A stretch of DNA of 64,000 nt from positions 1 through 64,000 of the forward strand of contig NZ_CANMLT010000008.1 in assembly GCF_947498805.1 (NCBI RefSeq). The letters are read 5' to 3'. Under the pieces are notes generated by a model. It searched no databases, was not told the origin of the DNA, and worked only from the letters and a program-made list of their open reading frames with translations. Positions 26,781-36,271 of the stretch are shown here, piece by piece. Origin of the DNA: an uncultured Tenacibaculum sp. GTDB lineage: Bacteria; Bacteroidota; Bacteroidia; Flavobacteriales; Flavobacteriaceae. Positions within the stretch are counted from its first letter, which is position 1. The number at the start of each line of letters is the position of its first letter. The position numbers were made by a program, and so were the translations under genes.

Positions 26781-28028
26781 ATGAATGTACTAAAAATAGC
26801 AACAGCAGGAAGTGTAGATGATGGTAAAAGTACACTTATAGGTAGAATTTTGTATGATACAAAATCGCTTACCGATGATAAATTACAAGCTATAGAAGAG
26901 AAAAGTAAACAGAGAGGTTTTGACTATTTAGATTTCTCATTGGCAACCGATGGTTTGGTAGCAGAACGCGAACAAGGAATTACCATTGATGTAGCTCATA
27001 TTTACTTTTCTACACCAAAAACTAGCTTTATTATAGCCGATACTCCTGGACATATTGAATATACTCGTAATATGGTAACAGGCGCATCTAATTCTCAAGC
27101 ATCTATCATTTTAGTAGATGCAAGAAATGGAGTTGTAGAACAAACGTATCGTCACTTTTTTATCAATAATTTACTGAGAGTAAAAGATGTAATTGTAGCG
27201 GTAAACAAAATGGATTTGGTTGATTTTTCTGAGCAAAAATTCAATGAAATTAAAGGAGAAATAGAATATTTAGCTTCTAAAAGCGAATACCAAGATCAAA
27301 AGATCACCTTTATTCCTATTTCTGCTTTACACGGAGATAATGTAGTTTCTAAATCTGCAAGAATTGATTGGTATAACGGGCAAAGTATATTAGATCATTT
27401 AGAAGATTTAGATACGCAAACTATAGAGAAAGATGCAAAAGCACGTTTTCCAGTACAAACAGTAGTACGTCCAAAAACGGAAGAGTATCATGACTTTAGA
27501 GGTTATGCGGGTAAACTATATGGAGATAGTATTGCTGTAGGAGATGAAGTTACCATTTTACCATCTGCAACAAAATCTAAAGTAAAAAGCATTCACTTTT
27601 TCAATCAAGAATATCAAGAAGCTCAAAAAGGAAGTTCTATCAATTTAACCTTAGAAGATAATGTTAACATTAGTCGAGGCGATATGATTGTAAAATCTGG
27701 AGAAGAACCTCAAGCTGTTAAACAACTCGAAGCAACGATTTGTTGGATGGACAAAACTCCTTTACAGGCTTCAGAAAAATATTATATAAAACACGGAATA
27801 AACGATGCACAAGCAAAAATTACCAATATAGCATCCTTAGTTAAAACTGATTTTTCAGGAGAAGAAATAGCTCCTTCTCAATTAAGTTTAAATGAAATTG
27901 GACAGGTATCGTTAAAGGTGAGTAAACAGTTGTTCGTAGATAGTTACAAAGACAATAAATCTAATGGAACATTTATACTCATCAATCCAAGAACAAATAA
28001 TACTTCTGGTATTGGTTTTATCAAATAA
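26781..28028 (+). CDS. cysN: Sulfate adenylyltransferase subunit 1 (GTPase)
   Basis: CysN couples GTP hydrolysis to APS formation by CysD. Its 415 residues carry the G motifs: ATAGSVDDGKSTLIGRILYD (P-loop), EREQGITIDVAH (switch I), IADTPGHIEYTRNMVTGAS (G3) and AVNKMD (G4). EF-Tu-like beta-barrel domains follow. The protein ends after the barrels, so there is no fused CysC (APS kinase) domain as found in many NodQ/CysNC proteins. It follows cysD by 23 bp. Confidence 0.96.
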   Translation: MNVLKIATAGSVDDGKSTLIGRILYDTKSLTDDKLQAIEEKSKQRGFDYLDFSLATDGLVAEREQGITIDVAHIYFSTPKTSFIIADTPGHIEYTRNMVTGASNSQASIILVDARNGVVEQTYRHFFINNLLRVKDVIVAVNKMDLVDFSEQKFNEIKGEIEYLASKSEYQDQKITFIPISALHGDNVVSKSARIDWYNGQSILDHLEDLDTQTIEKDAKARFPVQTVVRPKTEEYHDFRGYAGKLYGDSIAVGDEVTILPSATKSKVKSIHFFNQEYQEAQKGSSINLTLEDNVNISRGDMIVKSGEEPQAVKQLEATICWMDKTPLQASEKYYIKHGINDAQAKITNIASLVKTDFSGEEIAPSQLSLNEIGQVSLKVSKQLFVDSYKDNKSNGTFILINPRTNNTSGIGFIK

Positions 28029-28044
28029 TTCCTAAACTATTTAG

Positions 28045-28398
<354 letters not shown>

Positions 28399-28428
28399 AA
28401 AGCTTTACAAAGCGAATTACTAGAAACC

Positions 28429-30531
28429 ATGCAAAGTTTTAGAACAGAAATAGAAAACCCAGTTGTAGAAAAAGACATTATCGAATTAGAGCGTAAAATT
28501 CGATTGTTTAAAGAAGGAAGAATCGATGAAGAACGATTCAGAAGTCTACGTTTAGCTAGAGGAGTTTATGGCCAACGTCAACTAGGAGTTCAAATGATAC
28601 GTATCAAATTACCTTATGGAAAGGTAAGCAGTGAGCAATTACATAGAATTGCAGATGTATCAGATGAATATTCTCGTGGTAGATTGCATATCACAACACG
28701 ACAAGATATTCAAATACATTATGTGAGTTTAGATAGAACTCCAGAGCTTTGGGCACAATTAGAAAAGGATGATATTACGCTAAGAGAAGCCTGTGGAAAT
28801 GCGGTACGTAATGTTACGGCTTCAGAAACTGCAGGAATTGATCCGAATGAACCTTTTGATGTAACCCCATATGCACATGCTACTTTTCAATTTTTCTTGA
28901 GAAACCCTGTTTGTCAAGAAATGGGAAGAAAATTTAAAATGTCTTTCTCTTCCACAGAAAAAGACACTGCTTTAAGCTTTATGCATGATTTAGGTTTTAT
29001 TGCAAAAACCAAAAACATCAATGGTACCGAAATAAAAGGTTTTAAAGTGATGTTAGCAGGTGGATTAGGTTCTCAACCTCGTCAGGCTGATGTGATGTAT
29101 GAATTTTTAGAAGAGGATTTGTTAATTCCAACTATTGAAGGTGTTTTACGTGTATTTGATCGTCATGGAGAACGAACTAAAAGAGCCAAAGCTCGTTTAA
29201 AGTTCTTAGTAAAAGGGATTGGTTTAGATGCTTTTTTAACCTTAGTAGAAGAAGAGAAAAAAGCATTGGCATATCAAACATATCCTATTGAAACAGTTCC
29301 GTTTGAACAACCAATCACTTTTGAAACTAATGACGTTCCTGCTGTAGAAATTACAGATAATAAGGCATATGAAGCATGGAAACACACGAATGTAATTCCA
29401 CAGAAACAAGAAGGACTTTTTGCTGTAGGTATTAAAGTGCACTTAGGTGATTTTTATACAGATAAAGCACGATTGTTAGCTGATTTAATTAAAAAATATG
29501 CAGCCAATGAATTGCGTTTTACCTTACGTCAAAATATACTGATACGCCATGTAAGAGAAGAACTATTACCATTCTTTTATACTGAACTTGAAAAATTAGG
29601 TTTTGTAGAGGCTGGATATGATAGCACTACAGATATTACTGCATGTCCTGGTACCGATACTTGTAATTTAGGTATTTCAAGTAGTACTGGTATTGCAGCA
29701 GAATTAGAACGTGTTTTTAAAACAGAATACCCACAATACATTACCAATAAAGAAATCACTATTAAAATTAGTGGTTGTATGAATGCATGTGGACAACACA
29801 ATATGGCACATATTGGTTTTCAGGGAATGTCTGTTAAAGTTGGAAACTTATTAGCCCCTGCCCTACAGGTTTTAATTGGAGGTGGTGTTGTAGGTGATGG
29901 ACAAGGGCGTTTTTCAGATAAGCTGGTAAAAATCCCTAGTAAAAGAGGTCCACAAGCTTTAAGACTTTTATTAAATGATTTCGAATCAAGAAAAGAGGAA
30001 AATGAAAACTTCTTAGCTTATTATGATAGAAATGGAAAAACCTATTTCTATGAGCTATTAAAAGAGCTTTCAGACACTAGCAATTTAAGCGAAGATGATT
30101 TTATTGATTGGGGTCATGATAAAAATTATGTAAAAGCTATTGGAGTTGGAGAATGTGCCGGGGTTGTAATTGATTTAGTGGCTACGCTTTTGTTTGAAAG
30201 TGAAGAAAAACTAGATAACTCTAAAGAAGCTTTTAACGAGAAGCAGTGGGCAGATAGTATTTACCATTCATACGCAGCTATTGTAAATACTGCGAAAGCA
30301 TTATTAACCTCAGAAGGACAAAAAACCAATACCCAAGCGGGAATTATAAAAAACTTTGATGATGTATTTGTAAGTACAAATAAAGTAGCACTTCCAAGTA
30401 CATTTTCAGATTTAATATATCAAATAAATAAAAATGAACCTACAGAAGCATTTGCTAAAAAGTACTTGCAAGAAGCAAAGTCTTTTTACAAAACAGTAGA
30501 TGCATATAGAAAACTTGTAGTCGAAAGTTAA
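28429..30531 (+). CDS. Siroheme nitrite/sulfite reductase with extra C-terminal domain (sulfite reductase)
   Basis: The enzyme reduces sulfite to sulfide with six electrons. Residues 1-530 are the duplicated ferredoxin-like and siroheme halves: GRLHITTRQDIQIHYV, EACGNAVRNVTASETAGI, and the cluster/siroheme cysteines TACPGTDTCNLGI and KISGCMNACGQHNMAHIGF. At 700 residues it is longer than ordinary hemoprotein subunits. Residues ~545-700 (ECAGVVIDLVATLLFESEEK, SIYHSYAAIVNTAKALL) form an all-helical domain resembling HEPN folds. Genes for siroheme synthesis follow directly. Sulfite rather than nitrite is inferred from the operon. Confidence 0.9.
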   Translation: MQSFRTEIENPVVEKDIIELERKIRLFKEGRIDEERFRSLRLARGVYGQRQLGVQMIRIKLPYGKVSSEQLHRIADVSDEYSRGRLHITTRQDIQIHYVSLDRTPELWAQLEKDDITLREACGNAVRNVTASETAGIDPNEPFDVTPYAHATFQFFLRNPVCQEMGRKFKMSFSSTEKDTALSFMHDLGFIAKTKNINGTEIKGFKVMLAGGLGSQPRQADVMYEFLEEDLLIPTIEGVLRVFDRHGERTKRAKARLKFLVKGIGLDAFLTLVEEEKKALAYQTYPIETVPFEQPITFETNDVPAVEITDNKAYEAWKHTNVIPQKQEGLFAVGIKVHLGDFYTDKARLLADLIKKYAANELRFTLRQNILIRHVREELLPFFYTELEKLGFVEAGYDSTTDITACPGTDTCNLGISSSTGIAAELERVFKTEYPQYITNKEITIKISGCMNACGQHNMAHIGFQGMSVKVGNLLAPALQVLIGGGVVGDGQGRFSDKLVKIPSKRGPQALRLLLNDFESRKEENENFLAYYDRNGKTYFYELLKELSDTSNLSEDDFIDWGHDKNYVKAIGVGECAGVVIDLVATLLFESEEKLDNSKEAFNEKQWADSIYHSYAAIVNTAKALLTSEGQKTNTQAGIIKNFDDVFVSTNKVALPSTFSDLIYQINKNEPTEAFAKKYLQEAKSFYKTVDAYRKLVVES

Positions 30532-30542
30532 AAGAGAGCACA

Positions 30543-31310
30543 ATGAATACGCAACCAAAATTAACAGTAGTAGGAGCTGGTCCTGGTGATGCCGATTTAA
30601 TCACCTTAAAAGCGATCAAAGCCTTAGAGTCTGCATCTGTAGTACTATACGATGCATTAGTAAATTCTGAACTATTAAGTTACGTACATCCAATGACAGA
30701 ATTAATCTTTGTTGGAAAACGAAGAGGTTGCTATCGCTATCAACAAGAGCAAATCAATGAATTGATTGTTGCTAGAGCACACTCTCATGGTCATGTAGTA
30801 CGTTTAAAAGGAGGAGATCCATTTATTTTTGGTAGAGGGGCTGAAGAAATGGAATACGCTGCGAAACATGGAATAGAAGTCGCAGTTGTTCCAGGAATAT
30901 CATCATCATTAGCGGTACCTGCTTACCAAAACATTCCTTTAACAAAAAGAGGGAGTGCGGAGAGTTTTTGGGTGATTACTGGAACTACCAAACAACACCA
31001 ATTGTCTAACGATGTAGCACTAGCTGCTAAATCTAATGCAACGGTAGTTATTCTAATGGGAATGGGAAAACTTCCTGAGATTGTTTCTTTATTTAAACAA
31101 GAAGAAAAAGGAGATTTACCTGTAGCCATTATTCAAAATGGAACTACCAAGCATGAGAAAATTGGTATTGGAACGGTAAACTCTATAGAAGAAGTTGTAC
31201 AAACCAATCAATTGAGTAACCCTGCTATTATCATTTTAGGAGATGTTGTGAATCACAGACAACAGCTTTTACAAATTCAACAAGAGGTAGCCTTTAAAGA
31301 AGTAGTATAA
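30543..31310 (+). CDS. cobA: Uroporphyrinogen-III C-methyltransferase
   Basis: The enzyme adds two SAM-derived methyl groups to uroporphyrinogen III to give precorrin-2, the first step to siroheme. The 255-residue protein has the tetrapyrrole methylase signatures: VVGAGPGDADLITLKAIKAL at the start, VRLKGGDPFIFGRGAEE around residue 85 and VPGISSSLAVPAYQNIPLT after it. It lies between the sulfite reductase and the precorrin-2 dehydrogenase genes, so it supplies siroheme for that enzyme. SAM consumption also ties it to metK. Confidence 0.95.
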   Translation: MNTQPKLTVVGAGPGDADLITLKAIKALESASVVLYDALVNSELLSYVHPMTELIFVGKRRGCYRYQQEQINELIVARAHSHGHVVRLKGGDPFIFGRGAEEMEYAAKHGIEVAVVPGISSSLAVPAYQNIPLTKRGSAESFWVITGTTKQHQLSNDVALAAKSNATVVILMGMGKLPEIVSLFKQEEKGDLPVAIIQNGTTKHEKIGIGTVNSIEEVVQTNQLSNPAIIILGDVVNHRQQLLQIQQEVAFKEVV

Positions 31311-31886
31311 ATGGAAGAAAGAAACAACCTCTATCCTATTTTCTTAAAGACAAAAGAATTGGAAGTACTTATTGTTGGTGGTGGCTATGTGGCAGAAGAA
31401 AAATTGTCTTTTCTTCTAAAATCGAGTCCAGATGCTAAGGTTACTATGGTAGCTCCTTTTTACCGAGAAGAAACCATTGCTGTAGCAAAAACAGGAAATA
31501 CTACCATGCTAAATGGTATTTATGATAAAGATTATTTAGAAGGAAAACACATTGTTATTGCTACTACCGATAATCCTGAGGTAAACATGCAAGTATACCA
31601 TGATTGTAGAGCACAGCATAAGTTGGTCAACGTAGCCGACAATCCACCATATTGCGATTTTTATATGGGAGGAATTGTTACCAAAGGAAATGTAAAGGTG
31701 GCTATTTCTACCAATGGAAAATCGCCAACAACAGCAAAACGATTACGACAGTTTTTCGAAGAAGTAATACCAGAAGACATTAACCAACTGGTTCAAAATT
31801 TGAACGATTATAGAAAAACAATCAAAGGAAACTTTGAAGAAAAAGTACAGACACTAAATAAGTTAACCGAAAACCTAATACGCTAA
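31311..31886 (+). CDS. Precorrin-2 dehydrogenase / sirohydrochlorin ferrochelatase (CysG N-terminal-like)
   Basis: This 191-residue protein corresponds to the N-terminal half of CysG. YPIFLKTKELEVLIVGGGYVAEEKL is the Rossmann NAD-binding turn. HIVIATTDNPEVNMQVYHDC and VNVADNPPYCDFYMGGIVTKGNVKVAISTNGKSPT are the conserved substrate region. A short helical tail completes it. Family members oxidise precorrin-2 and some also insert iron. The start codon follows the cobA stop directly with no spacer, so the two should be translationally coupled. Confidence 0.92.
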   Translation: MEERNNLYPIFLKTKELEVLIVGGGYVAEEKLSFLLKSSPDAKVTMVAPFYREETIAVAKTGNTTMLNGIYDKDYLEGKHIVIATTDNPEVNMQVYHDCRAQHKLVNVADNPPYCDFYMGGIVTKGNVKVAISTNGKSPTTAKRLRQFFEEVIPEDINQLVQNLNDYRKTIKGNFEEKVQTLNKLTENLIR

Positions 31887-31967
31887 CGTCATTGTAAATA
31901 AAATCAAGCAACCTTAAACATATAATTGCTGTGCTTTTACCAATGTAATGACAAAATTAAAAGAGAA

Positions 31968-33023
31968 ATGATACAAACAGATATATTAATTATTGGAGCC
32001 GGACCTACTGGATTATTTACAGTATTTGAAGCAGGATTATTAAAGTTACGCTGTCATTTAATAGACGCTTTGCCACAACCAGGTGGACAGTGTTCTGAAA
32101 TCTATCCTAAAAAACCAATTTATGATATTCCAGCATATCCTGAAATTTTAGCAGGTGACTTAACCAAAAATCTAATGGAACAGATTAAGCAATTTGAACC
32201 TGGATTTACTTTAGGAGAACGTGCTGATACTATTGAAAAGCAAGAAGACGGAACTTTTATTGTTACTACCAATAAAGGAACTAAACACCAAGCTCCTGTA
32301 GTAGCCATTGCAGGTGGATTAGGAAGTTTTGAACCAAGAAAACCCCAAATAGAAAATATTCAGCAATATGAAGATAATGGTGTGGAATACATGATTAAGG
32401 AGCCAGAACTATATCGAGATAAAGATGTAGTGATTGCTGGAGGTGGAGACTCTGCTTTAGATTGGTCTATCTTCTTAACGGATGTTGCAAAATCGGTAAC
32501 ATTGATTCATAGAAGAAATGAATTTAGAGGAGCCTTAGATTCTGTAGAAAAAGTACAAGAATTAAAAAATCTTGGTAAGATCAACTTGATTACTCCTGCT
32601 GAAGTAAAAGGTGTTTTAGGAAAAGAGCACGTTACAGGAGTTGTGGTAGAACAAAAAGGAAAAGAGCCATTTATTTTAGATACCGATCATTTTATTCCAT
32701 TGTTTGGATTAGCTCCAAAATTAGGACCTATAGCCAATTGGGGACTAGAGATCGAAAAGAATGCTATTAAAGTAAATAACTCTTTAGACTATCAAACCAA
32801 CGTTCCTGGTATTTACGCTATTGGTGATGTAAACACCTACCCAGGAAAGCTAAAATTAATCTTATGTGGATTCCATGAGGCTACCTTAATGTGTCAGAGT
32901 GCTTATCAAAGAATTCACCCAGATAAAAAATATGTAATGAAATATACAACTGTTGGTGGTGTACAAGGGTTTGATGGAACCAAAAAAGAAGCACCAAAAG
33001 CAGTGGTAAAAGCAATTCAATAA
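31968..33023 (+). CDS. Ferredoxin-NADP reductase, thioredoxin-reductase type
   Basis: A 351-residue flavoprotein with an FAD site at the N-terminus (ILIIGAGPTGLFTVFEAGL), the motif PGGQCSEIYPKKPIYDIPAYP, an NADP site (VVIAGGGDSALDWSIFL) and the distal FAD motif GIYAIGDVNTYPGK. It lacks the CxxC redox pair of thioredoxin reductases, which places it in the YumC-like ferredoxin reductase group. It should pass electrons from NADPH to the operon's ferredoxins and on to sulfite reductase. The start at 31968 (MIQTDILII) fits the family; the frame opens 14 codons earlier. It overlaps the next gene by one base. Confidence 0.9.
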   Translation: MIQTDILIIGAGPTGLFTVFEAGLLKLRCHLIDALPQPGGQCSEIYPKKPIYDIPAYPEILAGDLTKNLMEQIKQFEPGFTLGERADTIEKQEDGTFIVTTNKGTKHQAPVVAIAGGLGSFEPRKPQIENIQQYEDNGVEYMIKEPELYRDKDVVIAGGGDSALDWSIFLTDVAKSVTLIHRRNEFRGALDSVEKVQELKNLGKINLITPAEVKGVLGKEHVTGVVVEQKGKEPFILDTDHFIPLFGLAPKLGPIANWGLEIEKNAIKVNNSLDYQTNVPGIYAIGDVNTYPGKLKLILCGFHEATLMCQSAYQRIHPDKKYVMKYTTVGGVQGFDGTKKEAPKAVVKAIQ

Positions 33024-33355
33024 TGGAACAAGACGTAACCATAAAAATAACCGATAGAGAAGGTGTAATCCATGAGGTACTTGCACCGACTGATATGGCA
33101 ATGAATTTAATGGAGCTAGTAAGATCATACGAACTAGCTCCTGAAGGAACCATTGGAGTTTGTGGCGGAATGGCTATGTGTGCGTCATGTCAATGCTATG
33201 TGAACTCAACACATGAACTGCCTGAAATGACCGATGATGAAGACGCAATGTTAGCGGAAGCTTTCGATGTAAAAGACAACAGCCGTTTAGGATGTCAAAT
33301 TCAAATAACAACACAATTAGAAGGATTAGAAATAGAATTAGCACCAGAAGTATAA
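33023..33355 (+). CDS. 2Fe-2S ferredoxin (adrenodoxin/plant type)
   Basis: The 110-residue protein has the cluster ligands in GVCGGMAMCASCQCYV and the fourth Cys in RLGCQIQI, the C-x5-C-x2-C-C pattern of the adrenodoxin-like group. It opens with VTIKITDREGVIHEV. It starts on the last base of the reductase stop codon (TAATG). It is most likely the reductase's direct partner, giving the operon two distinct ferredoxins. Confidence 0.93.
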   Translation: MEQDVTIKITDREGVIHEVLAPTDMAMNLMELVRSYELAPEGTIGVCGGMAMCASCQCYVNSTHELPEMTDDEDAMLAEAFDVKDNSRLGCQIQITTQLEGLEIELAPEV

Positions 33356-33356
33356 A

Positions 33357-34118
33357 ATGACCGTAGTGACCAACTCAGTAAAAAATTATCACCTCTGTTT
33401 AAAAGAGACCGTAGAAGTATTTACCAAACATCTCTTCTATGCTCTTTTTGATGAAAACTACAAAACCGATAATCAGGAAAAAATAGAAAAGCTTTTCTTA
33501 ACCATTAGTGACAAGCTACACATAGAAAATGCTTCTGAATTATGGTATGTATATCAAGAACAATTTTTGAGCATACGCCATAAATTAGATTTAGATGCCA
33601 TTGCATTTGAACAGAGCGATCCTGCCTGTAAAAGCTTAGAAGAAGTGTATTTGGCATATCCTGGTTTTCATGCAATAGCTATTTACCGACTAAGTCATGA
33701 GCTTTACAAACTCAACCAATTTACTTTTTCAAGAATGATGAGTGAATATGCACATAGTATTACGGGGGTAGATATTCATCCAGGGGCTACTATTGGAGCA
33801 TCTTTTTTTATTGATCATGCTACTGGAATTGTTATTGGAGAAACAACCATTATAAAAAGCAATGTAAAAATATATCAAGGAGTCACATTGGGTGGAATTC
33901 AAGTAAAGAAAGAATTGGCCGCAACGAAAAGACATCCAACGATAGAAAATAATGTAACCATCTATGCCAACGCAACCATATTAGGCGGAGATGTAACCAT
34001 AGGAGAAAACAGTATTATTGGAGCGAATGTATGTGTAACCTCATCCATTCCAAAAGCTTCCATAGTTACTTATGAATCAGAAAATAAAATTACCACCAGA
34101 AAATCGTATGTAAAATGA
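33357..34118 (+). CDS. cysE: Serine O-acetyltransferase
   Basis: The enzyme makes O-acetylserine from serine and acetyl-CoA. The 253-residue protein has an N-terminal helical domain and a left-handed beta-helix: GVDIHPGATIGASFFIDHATGIVIGE is split around the catalytic DH pair, with IYQGVTLGGI and TIENNVTIYANATILGG following. The end lacks an obvious isoleucine-rich CysE tail. It is separated by one base from the ferredoxin gene and overlaps the cysteine synthase frame by 4 bp. Confidence 0.93.
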   Translation: MTVVTNSVKNYHLCLKETVEVFTKHLFYALFDENYKTDNQEKIEKLFLTISDKLHIENASELWYVYQEQFLSIRHKLDLDAIAFEQSDPACKSLEEVYLAYPGFHAIAIYRLSHELYKLNQFTFSRMMSEYAHSITGVDIHPGATIGASFFIDHATGIVIGETTIIKSNVKIYQGVTLGGIQVKKELAATKRHPTIENNVTIYANATILGGDVTIGENSIIGANVCVTSSIPKASIVTYESENKITTRKSYVK

Positions 34119-35029
34119 CTTTACTTAAAAAACAACCATTAATGAAAACAAAAAGTATAATTGATTTCGTAGGAAACACCCCTTTAGTAGAAGTTACCAA
34201 TTCATTTAACAATCCAAATGTAAAACTACTATTAAAGCTAGAAGGAAACAATCCTGGTGGAAGTGTTAAAGATAGAGCTGCTTATTTTATGATTTCTGAA
34301 GCTCTTAAAAAGAAAAACATTAAAAAAGGAGACACTTTAGTAGAAGCTACTAGTGGTAATACTGGAATTGCCTTAGCTCTAATGGCAAAAGTTTTAGGAG
34401 TAAATATGGTGTTAACCATGCCTGAACACGCTACTGTTGAACGTGTAAAAACCATGAGAGCTTATGGTGCTGAAGTTATCTTAACTCCTACTGAGTTAGG
34501 TATGGAAGGAGCCATAGACCATGCATTAAAATTAAAATATAAAAAGGGATACTTTAGATTAAATCAATTTGATAATTTCGATAATCCAAAAGCGCATTTT
34601 ACTACTACTGGACCAGAAATATGGCGAGATACTGAAGGACAAGTCACACACTTTGTATCGGCTATGGGAACAACAGGTACTATTACCGGAGTTTCAGATT
34701 ATTTGAAACAACAAAATGATGATATTAGAATTATTGGAGTACAACCCAAAGAAGGAGCAAAAATTCCAGGAATACGAAAATGGTCTGAAGAGTATTTACC
34801 TGCAATTTTTAAACCTCAAAAAATAGATACCATATTACAAGTTACACAGCAAGAAGCCGAAGAAGGTACCTTAAAACTAGCAAATCAAGAAGGAATTTTT
34901 GCTGGAATGAGTAGTGGTGGAGCTTTTGCAACGGCTCTAAAAGTAGCGAATTCTATAGAGAAAGGTGTGGTAGTAGCGATTGTATGTGACAGAGGAGATC
35001 GATATTTATCATCGAACTTATACAAATAG
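34115..35029 (+). CDS. cysM: Cysteine synthase (O-acetylserine sulfhydrylase)
   Basis: This fold-type II PLP enzyme makes cysteine from O-acetylserine and sulfide. FVGNTPLVEV opens the family domain. KLEGNNPGGSVKDRAAYFMI contains the PLP Lys, VEATSGNTGIALALMA the substrate loop and VSAMGTTGTITGVSDYL the phosphate loop. GMSSGGAFATAL also matches. The length of 304 fits CysM/CysK. The ATG at 34115 overlaps the cysE stop; a second ATG at 34142 (MKTKSIIDF) gives the usual family N-terminus and may be the real start. It is the last gene of the cys operon. Confidence 0.92.
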   Translation: MTLLKKQPLMKTKSIIDFVGNTPLVEVTNSFNNPNVKLLLKLEGNNPGGSVKDRAAYFMISEALKKKNIKKGDTLVEATSGNTGIALALMAKVLGVNMVLTMPEHATVERVKTMRAYGAEVILTPTELGMEGAIDHALKLKYKKGYFRLNQFDNFDNPKAHFTTTGPEIWRDTEGQVTHFVSAMGTTGTITGVSDYLKQQNDDIRIIGVQPKEGAKIPGIRKWSEEYLPAIFKPQKIDTILQVTQQEAEEGTLKLANQEGIFAGMSSGGAFATALKVANSIEKGVVVAIVCDRGDRYLSSNLYK

Positions 35030-35094
35030 TTATTTTTTATTGGGTAATTAAAAAATAATCTAATAAATTTGCCCACAGTTCATTAACTTAATTG

Positions 35095-35200
35095 ATGTTA
35101 TCAAGAAAGGTGGAGGGAATAGACCCTTTGAAACCTTAGCAACCCTTTGTGCAAACAAAGAAGGTGCTAAATTCTACCATAAGATTTATGGGGAGATAAC
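35095..35200 (+). ncRNA. SAM-I (S-box) riboswitch aptamer upstream of the split metH
   Basis: The same core as the metY element is present. It has P1 GTTATC (35097-35102), AAGAAAGGTGGAGGGA, the TTTGAAACC...GCAACC segment, AAGGTGCTAAATTC and the closing GATAAC (35195-35200). P1 and the central core are nearly identical to the 18676 copy; the P4 region and the platform differ. It should repress methionine synthase and metF when SAM is abundant. Confidence 0.93.
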
Positions 35201-35252
35201 GAAAAGAATTTCACTTCTCTTTTCCTGATAACATGTTACTAAATTATCAGGA
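35201..35252 (+). promoter_or_regulatory. Hairpins between the metH riboswitch and start codon
   Basis: Hairpin 1 is GAAAAGA/TCTTTTC (35201-35207 with 35218-35224). Hairpin 2 is TCCTGATAA/TTATCAGGA (35223-35231 with 35244-35252), and its last base is directly before the ATG at 35253. No T-run follows, so control is more likely on translation than on termination, unlike the metY platform. Confidence 0.55.
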
Positions 35253-36263
35253 ATGTCAAACATTTTTAAAGAAATACAAAAACGTATCTTAGTACTAGAT
35301 GGTGCTATGGGAACCATGCTTCAGGAATATAAATTTACTGAAGAAGATTTTCGTGGAGAACGTTTTAAAGAGTATCCTACTCCTTTAAAAGGGAATAACG
35401 ATTTATTGTCTATCACCCAACCCGAAGCAGTAAAAGAAGTACATAGAAAATATTTTGCTGCTGGAGCAGATATTGTAGAAACCAATACCTTCTCTGGAAC
35501 TACTATTGCTATGGCCGATTATCAAATGGAAGATTTGGTATATGAGCTAAATTATGAATCGGCAAAAATAGCTAAAGAAGTAGCAGATGAATTCAATGCT
35601 AAAGAACCTCACAAACCTCGATTTGTTGCTGGTTCAATTGGTCCTACCAACAGAACCGCTAGTATGTCTCCAGATGTAAATGACCCTGGATATAGAGCGG
35701 TTACTTTTGATGAATTACGAATCGCTTATAAACAACAAATAGAAGCTTTATTAGATGGTGGTGCTGATATTTTATTGGTAGAAACGGTATTTGATACCTT
35801 AAATGCTAAAGCTGCTTTATTCGCTATTGAAGAGGTAAAGGATGAACGAAAAATAGATGTTCCAACCATGGTTTCAGGAACTATTACCGATGCTTCTGGG
35901 AGAACACTTTCTGGGCAAACGGCAGAAGCCTTTTTAGTTTCTATATCACATATTCCATTACTATCTGTGGGCTTTAACTGTGCTTTAGGAGCAAATTTAT
36001 TGCAACCCCATTTAGAAGCCATTGCTTCCAAAACAACCTTGGCAATATCAGCACATCCAAATGCAGGGTTACCCAATGCTTTTGGAGAGTATGATGAAAC
36101 TCCTGAAGAAACTGCCACACAAATAGAAGAATATTTAAAGAAAAATTTGATCAATATTATTGGAGGATGTTGCGGTACTACCCCTGCTCATATCAAAGCA
36201 ATTGCAGATGTTGCAGCAAGATATCAGCCGCGTCCACATGCTGAACTTAGCTCAGCATTGTAA
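35253..36263 (+). CDS. metH: Methionine synthase, homocysteine-binding module (split MetH, part 1)
   Basis: The 336-residue protein corresponds to the N-terminal barrel of cobalamin-dependent methionine synthase. It has [23 protein letters not shown] split near the start and [15 protein letters not shown]. The zinc-ligand cysteines are in [10 protein letters not shown] and in [14 protein letters not shown] near the end. It ends at residue 336 with its own stop, and the remaining modules are in the next gene 8 bp downstream. It binds and activates homocysteine as methyl acceptor. Confidence 0.93.
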   Translation: MSNIFKEIQKRILVLDGAMGTMLQEYKFTEEDFRGERFKEYPTPLKGNNDLLSITQPEAVKEVHRKYFAAGADIVETNTFSGTTIAMADYQMEDLVYELNYESAKIAKEVADEFNAKEPHKPRFVAGSIGPTNRTASMSPDVNDPGYRAVTFDELRIAYKQQIEALLDGGADILLVETVFDTLNAKAALFAIEEVKDERKIDVPTMVSGTITDASGRTLSGQTAEAFLVSISHIPLLSVGFNCALGANLLQPHLEAIASKTTLAISAHPNAGLPNAFGEYDETPEETATQIEEYLKKNLINIIGGCCGTTPAHIKAIADVAARYQPRPHAELSSAL

Positions 36264-36271
36264 AAGAGTAC

